Shown in pieces: positions 43,696 to 53,515 of a DNA stretch of 64,000 nt. The notes below the pieces were generated by a model. That model did not search any database and was not told the origin of the DNA. It was given only the letters and a program-made list of their open reading frames with translations. Numbering within the stretch: the stretch's first letter is position 1; the number at the start of each line of letters is the position of its first letter. Source of the stretch: Hormoscilla sp. GUM202. Lineage in GTDB: Bacteria; Cyanobacteriota; Cyanobacteriia; Cyanobacteriales; Desertifilaceae. The translations under genes were made by a program, and so were the position numbers. Location: contig RFFC02000012.1 in assembly GCA_005518205.2 (NCBI GenBank), forward strand, positions 121,885 to 185,884. Direction: 5' to 3'.

Positions 43696-44487
43696 TTACA
43701 CAGTATCTAGATCGATACCCAACTCTAGCAACTTTTCTGCCAGCATTTGGGCACGTTGTTTTTCAAGTGATGCCTGTTCTTCGGCTTGTTGGGCACGTTG
43801 TTTTTCAAGTGATGCCTGTTCTTCGGCTTGTTGGGCACGTTCTTCGGCTTGTTGGGCACGTTGTTTTTCAAGTGATGCAATTTCAGAGCCAGTCAGGAGA
43901 ACATTGCCTTCCCGATCGCACCAACGCAACCAGACATCCTGCCTGCCTTCAAACACCCCTGACCAGAGAGTTACACCCAGCCCCACTTCCTCTAGCCACG
44001 TTTTATTGGTTTCTTCGTAGCGCCTTTCCCTGAGTTCATGCACTCGCAATACTTTTTTCCCCAATTGCTGGCTGGGGTCATACACTATGTAGTATTTTAC
44101 CCCAATCTTGGCATAAGTATTGAGTTTTTCTCCCAGTTCTTCGCCCTTCTTGTTCGAGACAATTTCTATTACCACTTCCGGTGGTTTCCCATAGTTCCAC
44201 ACCATGTAAGAACGGTTTGGCTTGTCCCACCAATCTTGCGGAACCGTTACATCCAAACTCAATAATACATCTGGCACGATCGCCGGTTCTTTCAATGTAT
44301 GGAATAGACCGACATTTGCTGCTGCTAAAAATTTCTGCCTTGGCGGCGAACTGTAAATTGAGTTGGTCAAGAAGCGTTGTTGTTTTTCCGAGCACAAATT
44401 GTCCACCGGCGTATCATCCTCCGTGACGAGATTGCTAACATCTGGCTCCCAGCAGTCTGTCTTGGTTATCACTGCTTGTGTACTCAT
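43696..44487 (-). CDS. Uma2 family protein with C-terminal coiled-coil repeats
   Basis: This 263-residue protein has an Uma2 domain (VPDVLLSLDVTVPQDW, then PPEVVIEIVSNKKGEEL) followed by a repetitive coiled coil of EKQRAQQAEEQASL units, encoded by tandem DNA repeats around 43750-43875. The GGAGAA site precedes the ATG. Uma2 proteins with variable QAEE repeats are common in cyanobacteria; repeat number probably changes by slippage. The nuclease-type motifs are those of the DUF820 group. Confidence 0.85.
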   Translation of the reverse strand: MSTQAVITKTDCWEPDVSNLVTEDDTPVDNLCSEKQQRFLTNSIYSSPPRQKFLAAANVGLFHTLKEPAIVPDVLLSLDVTVPQDWWDKPNRSYMVWNYGKPPEVVIEIVSNKKGEELGEKLNTYAKIGVKYYIVYDPSQQLGKKVLRVHELRERRYEETNKTWLEEVGLGVTLWSGVFEGRQDVWLRWCDREGNVLLTGSEIASLEKQRAQQAEERAQQAEEQASLEKQRAQQAEEQASLEKQRAQMLAEKLLELGIDLDTV

Positions 44488-45069
44488 GAGATTTCTCCTA
44501 GATCGAGCGCTATTTTAATTTTACCTTATTTTCGGGTGATCGGGGGGAATTGTCGATCGTAATATTCCCAGATCGCCTCACGGTCACTTTCCCATGGCGC
44601 CGGGGCACAAAGCAGTCACATCTGACATCTTCGGGTTGCGCCGGGGCACGGCATCGCTCGCTCTTTGCTTCCTATTGCCAATGTAACAGACACGCTGACG
44701 CTGTGCCCTGATCGCACCCAGAGGCCCCCCGATATCGCACCCATCCCCACAGGCGATCGCGCCGACTGTCAAGGGGGCGGTTCCTTCAGGGCCACTGCCG
44801 CCCCACATCAACAATGGCACGGGCTATTTCTGGGAGAGACTCAGTACCGCCCAGCTCGACAAAATCCAGAGGTCTGTCAAACAAATAGATCTAAAGCCTG
44901 TCTTCAGAATAGATGGCTAATGGTATAAATTTACCTAATTTTAAATAAATGACTATCTTTGAAGTTAGCCGATCGCAGAACTTTCTGGTTAATCTGGCGG
45001 CGGGAAGGAAAAATCACCCGGGACATTTGATATAATAAGGCATATTTCAATCGCGAGCAGGATTCAGAA
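44488..45069. other. Intergenic region, no gene recognised
   Basis: About 580 bases between the Uma2 gene and the cyclophilin gene. GCGCCGGGGCAC occurs twice (about 44597 and 44638), pointing to old duplication. Short open frames on both strands have no similarity I can name. No strong promoter motif is visible besides ATATAATAAGG at about 45029, 40 bases upstream of the next ATG. Confidence 0.4.
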
Positions 45070-46278
45070 ATGGAAGATTTACCCCAGTTAACAGGTCTGG
45101 CGACGGTGGTGATGGTGGTGAATGGTGCCCCAATTACCATATCAGTTAACGGCACAAATGCCCCAACTACCTCTGGTAACTTTGTCGATCTAGTGGAACG
45201 AGGCTTTTACAACCAAATTTCCTTTCACCGAGTGGTACGGGAACCAAATCCGTTTGTGGTGCAAGCTGGAGATCCGCAAAGCAGAGACCCGAATTTTCCC
45301 GTCGATCGGCTGGGAACAGCGGGTTTTATTGACCCGGTAACCGGTCAGGAACGCCGAATTCCTTTAGAAATTCAACCTGTAGGGGCCGCTGAACCGATCT
45401 ACAGTCAAACTTTCTCTCAGGCGGGAATAACGGCTGCGCCAGTGTTGCCAAATGTTCGCAGTGCGATCGCGATGGCGCGGGTGGGCGATAATCCTGATTC
45501 AGCCTCGTCCCAGTTTTTTATTAATTTGGCAGATAATCCTTTCCTGGACGGAGAGTTTGCTGTCTTCGGGAACGTGACCCAAGGAATGGATGTGGTCGAT
45601 CAAATTCAACAGGGCGATCGCATAATATATGCTGGGGTAACTGAGGGCATCTCGAATGGTCGAGTTTCGTCTCTGATTACCGATGCTGTGCTGCTGAACA
45701 ATTTGGTGAATGCTAGCAATGCTATCAAAGTTCCGGTTCTCACTAACTCCAGAACTGATGGCAACGAGGTGATTCAACTGGCGACAAGCGATCGGGGAAT
45801 TCTGGCTTTAGATGGCATTGATAATGTCGTTGGTTCCGATAACTCCGATGTGGTTAACGGTAATCGCGATGACGATATCATTGAAGGTGGTGCTGGGGAT
45901 GATTTTCTCCGGGGCGGAAAAGGGAATGATATTTTAATTGGCAGCAGCGGTAACGATTATTTGGTGGGAGATTTGGGTTTTGATATCCTCGCTGGTGGCA
46001 GCGATGCAGATACTTTTATCTTGCGCACCTTTGCCGCTGAGACTGACGTGGATGCTGCCGATAGCATTTCTGATTTTAATCCCGGGGAAGGCGATCGGGT
46101 GGCGATCGCGGGGGATATCGGTCTAACAGATTTAGTATTTAATGCCTCGGGCAATGACACGATAATTCAACTGACTAATGGCGACATTTTGGGTTTAGTG
46201 CAAAATGCCGCCACGGACATCGTGCAGAATGCTACATTCATAGTGAGTAGCGGGGATTTGGCGATGACTATTGGTTAG
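45070..46278 (+). CDS. Cyclophilin-type peptidyl-prolyl isomerase fused to RTX calcium-binding repeats
   Basis: Residues about 1-210 form a cyclophilin domain: NFVDLVERGFYNQISFHRVV, FVVQAGDP, SQFFINLADNPFLDGEFAVF and FGNVTQGMDVVDQI. Residues about 240-320 carry RTX nonapeptide-type repeats (GNRDDDIIEGGAGDDFLRGG, GNDILIGSSGNDYLVGD), which fold on calcium outside the cell, and the C-terminus resembles the secretion-signal region of type I substrates. There is no N-terminal signal peptide, so export would use the C-terminal RTX route. It is probably an extracellular protein-folding enzyme; activity is inferred from the fold. Confidence 0.85.
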   Translation: MEDLPQLTGLATVVMVVNGAPITISVNGTNAPTTSGNFVDLVERGFYNQISFHRVVREPNPFVVQAGDPQSRDPNFPVDRLGTAGFIDPVTGQERRIPLEIQPVGAAEPIYSQTFSQAGITAAPVLPNVRSAIAMARVGDNPDSASSQFFINLADNPFLDGEFAVFGNVTQGMDVVDQIQQGDRIIYAGVTEGISNGRVSSLITDAVLLNNLVNASNAIKVPVLTNSRTDGNEVIQLATSDRGILALDGIDNVVGSDNSDVVNGNRDDDIIEGGAGDDFLRGGKGNDILIGSSGNDYLVGDLGFDILAGGSDADTFILRTFAAETDVDAADSISDFNPGEGDRVAIAGDIGLTDLVFNASGNDTIIQLTNGDILGLVQNAATDIVQNATFIVSSGDLAMTIG

Positions 46279-46372
46279 AGAGTGATAGGGTGGGCATTGC
46301 CCACCTTTCTTTCTATGATAATATCAATAGGTGAGTTCTAGGATCTGTCCCCCACAAGCTGTCGAACTCATG

Positions 46373-46690
46373 TTAAACTGCTAGCAGCAGCACCGAGTAA
46401 ACGCCTGCACCGACAAGGAAAGACCAGAAGTAACTTTCGCGATGTTCGGGGATTTCTTCTTTGAGGACATTTTAGGATTATCCCCCCAGCTACGAAAGCC
46501 CAGAGAATCGCGATCGCCACCTAGTCAAGATGTATTGATTGTCCCAGCACCCAGCCCAAAATAATCGCGCCTGCTAACACCCAGCACCCAGCCCAAAATA
46601 ATCGCGCCTGCTTGTGATGTTCTCGCAAGCTATAGTCGTTGACAATGAACAAACAGCAGCAAGGCGCTAACTAAGCCATGTTCTTCCGCA
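46373..46690 (-). pseudogene. Integral membrane protein remnant with a 37-bp tandem duplication
   Basis: In changing frames the minus strand encodes FIVNDYSLREHHKQA, WVLAGAIILGWVLGQSIH, VAIAILWAFVAGGIIL and NVLKEEIPEHRESYFW to GAGVYSVLLLAV, three or four membrane helices of a conserved cyanobacterial membrane protein. A 37-bp direct duplication (ACCCAGCCCAAAATAATCG at 46549 and 46586) shifts the frame, and two further stops or shifts follow. The gene is dead. Confidence 0.65.
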
Positions 46691-46692
46691 TT

Positions 46693-49423
46693 TTATCTGT
46701 TTATTGCCAGTTGGGATCGAGCCCCAAGGTCTTCCTTAATCAGTTGAGGGATTTTGCCCTGACCTTCATATTCGCTGCATTGCCCGATCGGCTTTGCTAC
46801 CAAACCCGTCCAACCCGTTTGATGATTCGCCCCAATGCCCGCACCATTATCGCCGTGGAAATATTCGTAAAACAGAATCAAATCCCGCCAGTGAGGGTCC
46901 GTTTGGAACTTTTCCGTGCCGCCATAAACTGGTCGCCTCCCCGATGAGTCGCGCCTAAAAATATTGCTCAATCGCTTGGATATTTCTGCCGCGACTTCCC
47001 AAAGATTCATCATCTGACCGGAACCCGTAGGACATTCCACCTTAAAGTCATCGCCGAGGTAGAAGTGAAACCGCTGGAGGGATTCTATTAGCAGGTAATT
47101 CACCGGCATCCACACGGGACCGCGCCAGTTAGAATTGCCGCCAAATAACAGCGTAGCGTGTACTAGACTCAGCCGGTTCGTAGTCTACCCGGTATTCCTC
47201 TCCATTAACGTAAAAGATGTAGGGATTTTCTAAATGGAAGCGGGAAAGCGCCCGAATACCCCAGGGACCGAAAAATTCATTTTCATCCAGCAGTTTTGCC
47301 AGGATGCATCGCAACTTATCTTCTGTAACAACATTTTTGGGCGTTACGTAGCAAAGCGCTAGCATTCTCCGCGCCCCAACGCCACGTGTTTCCATACAGG
47401 CGACATTGCGTTTCAAGTCATAACGATTTTGGATGAACCACTCTAACCGTTTTTTGAAATTAGGGAGCTTATTTAAAACCTCCGGTTCCAGAGTCGTTAC
47501 TGCAAATAGCGGAATTAGCCCCACCATAGAACGCACTTTCAAGCGTATTTGCTCCTGGTTGGGCAGGTGCAGCACGTCATAGAAAAATCTATCTTCCAGG
47601 TCCCACAATTGAGTATTATTTTCCCCTATCTTGTTCATGGCATCGGCAATATAGAGAAAATGCTCGAAGAATTTGCTGGCGATATCTTCATAGACGGGAT
47701 TGTCTTGGGCTAATTCTAGAGCAATAGTCAGCATATTCAGGCAGTACATTCCCATCCAGCTTGTACCGTCCGCTTGTTCGATGTGTCCGCCAGTTGGTAG
47801 TTCCGAACTGCGATCGAATACCCCAATATTGTCTAACCCCAGGAAACCTCCTTCAAAGATGTTCTTGCCCTCCAGATCCTTGCGATTCACCCACCAGGTG
47901 AAATTGAGCAGTAATTTCTGGAAAACTCGCTCTAAAAATTGCTTGTCAGTACGACCAGACATTTTCCGCTCGATTTTGTAAACCCGCCAGGTTGCCCAAG
48001 CATGAACGGGAGGATTTACGTCACTAAAATTCCATTCGTAAGCAGGAATTTGACCGTTGGGATGCATGTACCATTCTCGCGTCATTAAGTCTAGCTGACG
48101 CTTGGCAAATTCCGGGTCGATCATTGCTAAGGGAATGGCGTGGAATGCTAAATCCCAAGCAGCAAACCAGGGATATTCCCATTTGTCGGGCATGGAAAGA
48201 ATGTCGTCATTATGTAAGTGAATCCATTCCGCGTTTCTGTTGCCCTTGCGTTCTGCTGGCGGTATCGGGGTATCTGGATCCCCTTTTAGCCAGTCTTCAA
48301 CGATATAATGAAAATACTGCTTTGTCCACAACATCCCTGCAAATGCTTGCCGTTGAATGTTGCGATCGTCTTCACTCATCTGGAAGGGCGAAATGCGCTG
48401 ATAAAATTCATTTGCTTCGGAGATTCTTGTTAGGAATGTCCTGTCGAATTCCTTGCCCAATGGTTGGTTGGGGCGATCGCTCAGTCGCAGTTTAATTGTT
48501 TGACTCTGGCTGGCACCAATTTCTAAGATATAATTTGCCGATACTTTGGTGCCAGTGTTCGCGGGATTGACGGCATCTTTCTGACCCTTGACTACATAAT
48601 TGTGGATGCCGTCTTTGACGTATGGAGATGGGTTTTCTGAACCGAATGCTCGTTGGTAGTTAGTTTCGTTTTCTGTAAACAAAAGTTCTGTCGGACCCCC
48701 ACAATAGAGATAGCGTTGTCCTAGGGTTGGGTGCGAGGCTTCGACAACACCGGGTTGAATTAATTTCAGATTTGGTTTGGGTGCTTTAGAGTTCCAAGAC
48801 CAGGTATTGCGGAACCAAAGGGTGGGTAATAAATGTAATGTTTTTGTTTCCGGTCCGCGATTGATTGCCGTAATTTGAATGAGAATATCTTCGGGCCCCG
48901 CTTTGGCATATTCTACAAAAACATCAAAGTAGCGGTCTTCTTTAAATACACCCGTGTCCAACAGTTCAAATTCTAACGTGCGGCGATCGCGCCTTTGATT
49001 CTCTTCGACCAACCAATCATAAGGATAAGCCCCTTGGGGATATTTGTACAGACCCTTCATGTAGGAATGAGTTGGGGTACTGTCAAGATAGAAATAATAG
49101 TCTTTCACGTCCTCCCCATGATTTCCTTGACTTCCTGTCAAGCCAAATATCCGTTCTTTCAGCATGGGGTCTTCGCCATTCCAGAGGGCGATCGCGAAAC
49201 ACAGTCGCTGGTGGTTATCAGAAATTCCCAATATCCCATCTTCTCCCCAGCGATAAGCGCGGTAATGGGATTGTTCGTGGGTAAAATAGTCCCAAGCTGC
49301 ACCGTCAGGGCTATAATCTTCCCGCACCGTTCCCCACTGTCGTTCGCTTAAATAGGGACCCCAACGTTTCCAATAAGCTTGGCGGTTTCTGTCTGCTTCT
49401 AGTCTTTTTTCTTCCTGAGTCAT
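46693..49423 (-). pseudogene. MGH1-like glycoside hydrolase (glucosidase family), frameshifted
   Basis: The first 764 codons read like an (alpha/alpha)6-barrel glucosidase of the MGH1/GH63-like type: PHAWATWR-like region [38 protein letters not shown] and [15 protein letters not shown]. After YEPAESST an inserted CGCTACGC-like segment breaks the frame. In the next frame [34 protein letters not shown] and [17 protein letters not shown] complete the barrel. The intact protein would have about 900 residues. The frame is broken at about 47155, before conserved substrate-site residues. An assembly error remains possible. Confidence 0.85.
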
Positions 49424-49467
49424 GGTTTTATCAGTTTTCCCTTGTTACTGTTTGCAACTTAGGGGGA

Positions 49468-49760
49468 TTAGGTAGCGATCGCCAAAATGGTATAAGACAA
49501 TTTCAACCTCTGACAGCGATAAGCCCCTTCAGGAATCCCGATATCCGCCAGAATCAATTCTCCCGTTTTTTCTGGTAAAAGACCTGTTTTCGGTAGCCCT
49601 AGGGTCATCGTCCAACTTCATAAAATCCCCTGGAGCCTCTCCCGTAGTATAATCGACACCTGATGGAACATCTAGAGATAAAATGGGCGCCTTTATAATA
49701 TTTGTCCAGTTGATTAATTCCCGTGCAACTCCCCCCCGTCATACTTGGCAACCTGTTCTA
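49468..49760 (-). pseudogene. NAD(P)HX epimerase (YjeF N-domain) remnant
   Basis: In shifting frames the minus strand gives INWTNIIKAPILSLDVPSGV, DYTTGEAPGDFMK, TLGLPKTGLLPEKTG and ELILADIGIPEGAYRC, the C-terminal half of the YjeF N-domain, which repairs damaged NAD(P)H hydrates. At least two frameshifts are present and the 5' half is missing, apparently replaced by the TnpB sequence. An intact copy must exist elsewhere if the function is kept. Confidence 0.7.
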
Positions 49761-49848
49761 CGACAAATTTAGCAACCTATTCGCTCATGGGATCCTGACG
49801 CCACATCAACTACATAATGCTGTACCGTTACATAAGACTTACCCAAAG

Positions 49849-50930
49849 TTACCCACAGGTTGACATCGAAGGCAACTTACTTCCTGCTTCACTCTGGTAG
49901 TGTCGGCACTCATCCAGTCCACAGGCTAATACCACCTAACTGGCGGCTTGCTCTAAATTCAACGATGCGTTCCGCGTCTCCCATGTCACATTCAAACCCG
50001 CAGTTGTCGCACCGGAAAACCCGCTCAGATAAAGGCATTTCGTCTTTGGAGGTGTGACACTGAGAGCAGGTTTTGGTTGAAGGATACCATCGGTCAACCA
50101 CAATTAAGGTCGATCCATACAACTGACATTTGTACTCCAACTGCCGTCTGAACTCATAAAAGCCCATATCCTGAATGGCTTTAGCTAGTTTGTGATTAGC
50201 CATCATACCGGACACATTGAGATTCTCTATTCCTATTCGGCTGTGGTTCTTAGCTAAATAGGTCGTGAGCTTGTGCAATATGTCTTTACGGATGTTGGCT
50301 ATCTTATGGCTGCGCCACGCACCCTCAAAAACCTCACCAGTTGATAGAACGGCTAGCGTTTTTATACCTAAATCTACTCCTACTACAGGATGAGGTTTTG
50401 GGTAGTTGACTGGCTCAACTTCCAGCCTAAAACTGATAAACCATCGGTCAGCAGTCCTAGATATGGTTACAGACTTTGGTTGAGAACAGATGAAGATGGG
50501 TAGTCGCTCATGTGTCCTTAGCCAACCGATCTTAGGGACTTTAATTCTAAAATGGTCAAGCTTGATGGAGCCATCTAGGGTGAAGCTGTCAGTGCGACCT
50601 TTCTTTTTGAACCTGGGTGGTTTGCTCGTCTTTTTGAATGCCCGTTTCCAAGCTTCAGCTAGCTGTCTCAGGGCATATTGCGGGGCGAAGAAGCTTACCT
50701 CGTAGTACCAGGGATACTCAGGTTTGACCAGGGTTACCAGCCATTTATGCAGGTCAATCGCTGTCGGAAACTTGATTTTATCCTCTGGATTGTCCCGATT
50801 ATGGTCGAGTATCTGCAAGGTTCAAATTCAGTCCCCAGTTCCAAGCGTGACGGGCAACACCCGCGTGTTTGGCTAATAGCGTGCGTTGCTTATTGTTTAG
50901 TTTGAGCTGGGTTTTCAAACCGTATAGCAT
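49849..50930 (-). pseudogene. TnpB (IS200/IS605-type RNA-guided nuclease) pseudogene
   Basis: From ATG 50930 the N-terminus reads MLYGLKTQLKLNNKQRTLLA, then one frameshift near 50830. The body has PHPVVGVDLGIKTLAVLSTG (RuvC Asp), HSRIGIENLNVSGMM (Glu) and the zinc ribbon CSQCHTSK with CDNCGFECD. About 35 residues between the first two motifs are deleted, leaving GAWRSHKIANIRK, where GCGTGGCGCAGCCAT marks a small dispersed repeat. Near 49970 another frameshift destroys the third RuvC segment (restored frame: NASLNLEQAAS). No TnpA gene lies nearby. The element is inactive. Confidence 0.85.
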
Positions 50931-51035
50931 ACATCCTCCACAACTTTTGCCATGCTATAAATAAGCTTCTTGTTTTTGTTGGAGCACCACGATTATTACC
51001 CAATCCGGTAATAATGTCCAGAGCGGTCCAATGAT

Positions 51036-51116
51036 TTAGTTACAGCCTCTTACCCTCAAAGCTGCGCTCAAGGTTTGGGCTCAAGCTTCGTCATCCTCCA
51101 CTAACAAAAGTCTCAT
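51036..51116 (-). pseudogene. Response regulator N-terminal remnant
   Basis: ATG 51116 opens MRLLLVEDDEA, stop, then AQTLSAALRVRGCN and stop, the first beta strand, acidic pocket and helix 1 of a CheY-like receiver. Only about 26 codons remain, with a TGA replacing an expected Leu. A CGATGTCTCCTGGG repeat lies directly upstream (51127). Confidence 0.65.
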
Positions 51117-51126
51117 AACCTTTGCT

Positions 51127-51160
51127 CGATGTCTCCTGGGTAGTACGTTCCCAGGAGAAA
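51127..51160. repeat. Half copy of the GATGTCTCC palindrome
   Basis: CGATGTCTCCTGGGTAGTAC(GTTCCCAGG) matches one arm of the nested palindrome in the CHAT gene (59379-59443, reverse complement) and then diverges, so it is a truncated copy. Confidence 0.7.
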
Positions 51161-51188
51161 ATGCTCAATCCTGAACCCTAGGCAACAG

Positions 51189-52452
51189 CTATCTTGGTGG
51201 ACGCCGCCGTTGCAGAAAATCAGGAATATCCAATCCTGGTTTTTTTTCTGGCTCCGTCGTCGGCCCTGGTTTGGTTCTGGTAATTGGTCGCGGTTCCACA
51301 TTAGCTACTCGCTCTCGACTAACTGGTGGGGCTTGCACTTCACCAGTGAAACCAGTAGCGATCACAGTAATTCTGACTTCACCCTCAACGCGGTCATCAA
51401 TCACCGCACCAAAAATAATATTGGCGTTAGGATCTACCGCTTCGTAAATCACCTCAGCTGCTGCATTCACCTCATGCAAAGTCAGGTCACTACCGCCAGT
51501 AATGTTAAAAACCACCCCTTTAGCACCAGAAATCGAGGTTTCCAGCAATGGGGAAGAAATTGCGGCATAAGCGGCCTCACTAGCTCGGGATTTGCCCGAA
51601 CCGCCTCCGATACCCATCAGGGCCGAGCCAGCATCTGCCATTACCGCTCGGATATCGGCAAAGTCTACATTAACTAGACCAGGAACTGTAATGATATCGG
51701 AAATCCCTTGTACCCCTTGGCGTAGAATGTCATCAGCCACGCGAAATGCTTCTTGGACTGGGGTCTGTTCTGAAATCGCCGATAATAGCTTATTGTTCGG
51801 GATGATAATCAGGGTGTCTACCCGGCTTTTCAAGGCTTCAATACCTTCATCGGCTTGGCTCGTGCGACGCCGTCCTTCAAAGGTAAACGGGCGAGTCACT
51901 ACCCCCACTGTCAAGGAGCCCATTTCCTTTGCCACTTCCGCCACGATCGGGGCTGCACCGGTGCCCGTCCCACCTCCCATGCCAGCTGTGATAAAAACTA
52001 GGTCTGCACCTTCTAAGGCGATCGCCAGTTCTTCCCGAGACTCTTCAGCTGCCTTTTGACCGATGGCCGGATGTCCACCAGCCCCCAGTCCTCGGGTCAG
52101 CTTTTGTCCTATTTGCAGGCGTTTGGACGCTGCTGAGTTTACTAAGCTTGGCATCCGTGTTGATTGTCCAAAATCTACACCGGCAACTTCGCTAGCGATC
52201 ATGCGTTGACAGCATTGCCGCCACCCCCACCAACGCCAATCACTTTGATTTAGCTATGCTACTGGGCACTATATTGTCATTTATGCTTCTTCTGCAAGCC
52301 AGCGCCAATCCCGCGACTGGGCCATTTGGAATCCAGCGTTGCCAAATGGGTTGGCAGCGTAGCCGTGTCCACTGCCTTTGATAGGTAGATTTCTTTTCGC
52401 CATTGGAGCTTATATTAGTAAGCGGTAGCTGAGTCTGATTAGCAGGTGTCAT
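51189..52452 (-). CDS. ftsZ: Cell division protein FtsZ, 5' region broken by several one-base deletions
   Basis: FtsZ is the tubulin-like GTPase of the division ring. From codon about 20 of the intact part onward the protein is normal: [16 protein letters not shown], the GTP-binding [28 protein letters not shown] and the C-terminal core-linked [11 protein letters not shown]. The first 130 codons are scattered over three frames: [40 protein letters not shown] and [11 protein letters not shown] with TINTDAQALV-like reading all occur, but joined only if single bases are restored (AAAA to AAA, CC to C, TTTTT to TTTT, CCC to CC, TTT to TT). Likely start ATG 52452. An error in the assembly or a true pseudogene are both possible. 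Confidence 0.85.
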
Positions 52453-52641
52453 AGGCAATTTAGTAATGTCTAGTCAATGACGCTGGTATGAGCGCAGCAG
52501 AAGACGGCGGTTTATGTCACATGTAGCCTAAGGGCCACGGCATATTCAGCCAACAGTCTCTCAGAGTACTGTCACTTGACCTGCATTATATGCTAGTCTA
52601 GCGTGCTTGTCAAGTTACAGGTAAGTTCGGTTATGTGTATT

Positions 52642-53445
52642 CTATTTTACTGTATCTGACTTCATTTGAATTGAAGGTGAGGCGGGATTGGTGAGGTCAA
52701 TGTAAGCAATTTGGCTAGAATTTATCTGTGCTGGCAGTTGCTGCATTTGAGCTAGAGTCAAAATTTGAGTGGCAAACTGCGTTGACATTGAGCCAACATG
52801 AACTATCCCGATCTCTGTGTTCAAAATTATATTTCTGGGGTTTTGCCAATCTATTGTCAATATTTTCACTGAACAGCGGCTGATTGCTTGATACACTGCT
52901 TCCCAGTGAGGTTGATATTGCTCTGGCGAACCGATAACCGTGAGGTTGGGTAATGGAAATGACCCGCTGACATTAGTATAGCTGTCTTTTGGCATCAATA
53001 CACCCTGTGAGTCTAACAATCCTAGCAGCTTTGACTGTTCTGACGAGTTTACGGCGATCGCCACTGGCTCTCGTTCTAGTACCTCGATTATCAGCCTGGG
53101 TGGTAACAGATGGCGACTGACTGTTGCCCTGGCGATCGGGGCTTTTGCGGACAGTTCTCTAGCAAGATCTTGGGGTTGCAGACTCCACAGGGATTGGGGA
53201 TAATCGATCGGTAGCGCCAAGCGAATCGCCTGTGTGGAAAGCAATTCGTTGCCGGCGATCTCCACCTGCTCTGGTTGACGGATTACCCAACCGGGCCGGG
53301 CGATGGCCCAGACTACACCGCCAGCTATACTGCTGACAGCCACCGTGCGCCAGATGGTCTGCAAAATTTTCAGACGCCTCGCAAGTCGCAATTTTTGACG
53401 TCGATGAGCCAATTGAGCTTGAGATACCTCTTCGATGATTGTCAT
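52642..53445 (-). CDS. ftsQ: Cell division protein FtsQ/DivIB
   Basis: This 267-residue bitopic membrane protein has a basic N-terminus (RRQKLRLARRLKILQ), one helix (AVSSIAGGVVWAIARP), a POTRA domain (VEIAGNELLSTQAIRLALPI, then LWSLQPQDLARELSAKAPIA) and the beta domain (PPRLIIEVLEREPVAIAV). It links FtsA/FtsZ-side proteins to the septal synthase. ATG 53445 follows better with the family start than the ATG 18 bases upstream. ftsQ-ftsZ is the normal cyanobacterial order; 190 bases separate them. An IS630 copy sits just upstream. Confidence 0.9.
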   Translation of the reverse strand: MTIIEEVSQAQLAHRRQKLRLARRLKILQTIWRTVAVSSIAGGVVWAIARPGWVIRQPEQVEIAGNELLSTQAIRLALPIDYPQSLWSLQPQDLARELSAKAPIARATVSRHLLPPRLIIEVLEREPVAIAVNSSEQSKLLGLLDSQGVLMPKDSYTNVSGSFPLPNLTVIGSPEQYQPHWEAVYQAISRCSVKILTIDWQNPRNIILNTEIGIVHVGSMSTQFATQILTLAQMQQLPAQINSSQIAYIDLTNPASPSIQMKSDTVK

Positions 53446-53515
53446 CAATACGCGCGGCCACATGCTTATAGTAATACCCTTGCAGATTGCTCTTACCGAA
53501 AGAGCGCACTATTAT

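Noticed and set aside
43750..43875. Repeats as CRISPR or minisatellite outside genes
   Set aside because: They are in frame within the Uma2 gene and encode coiled-coil EKQRAQQAEE units.
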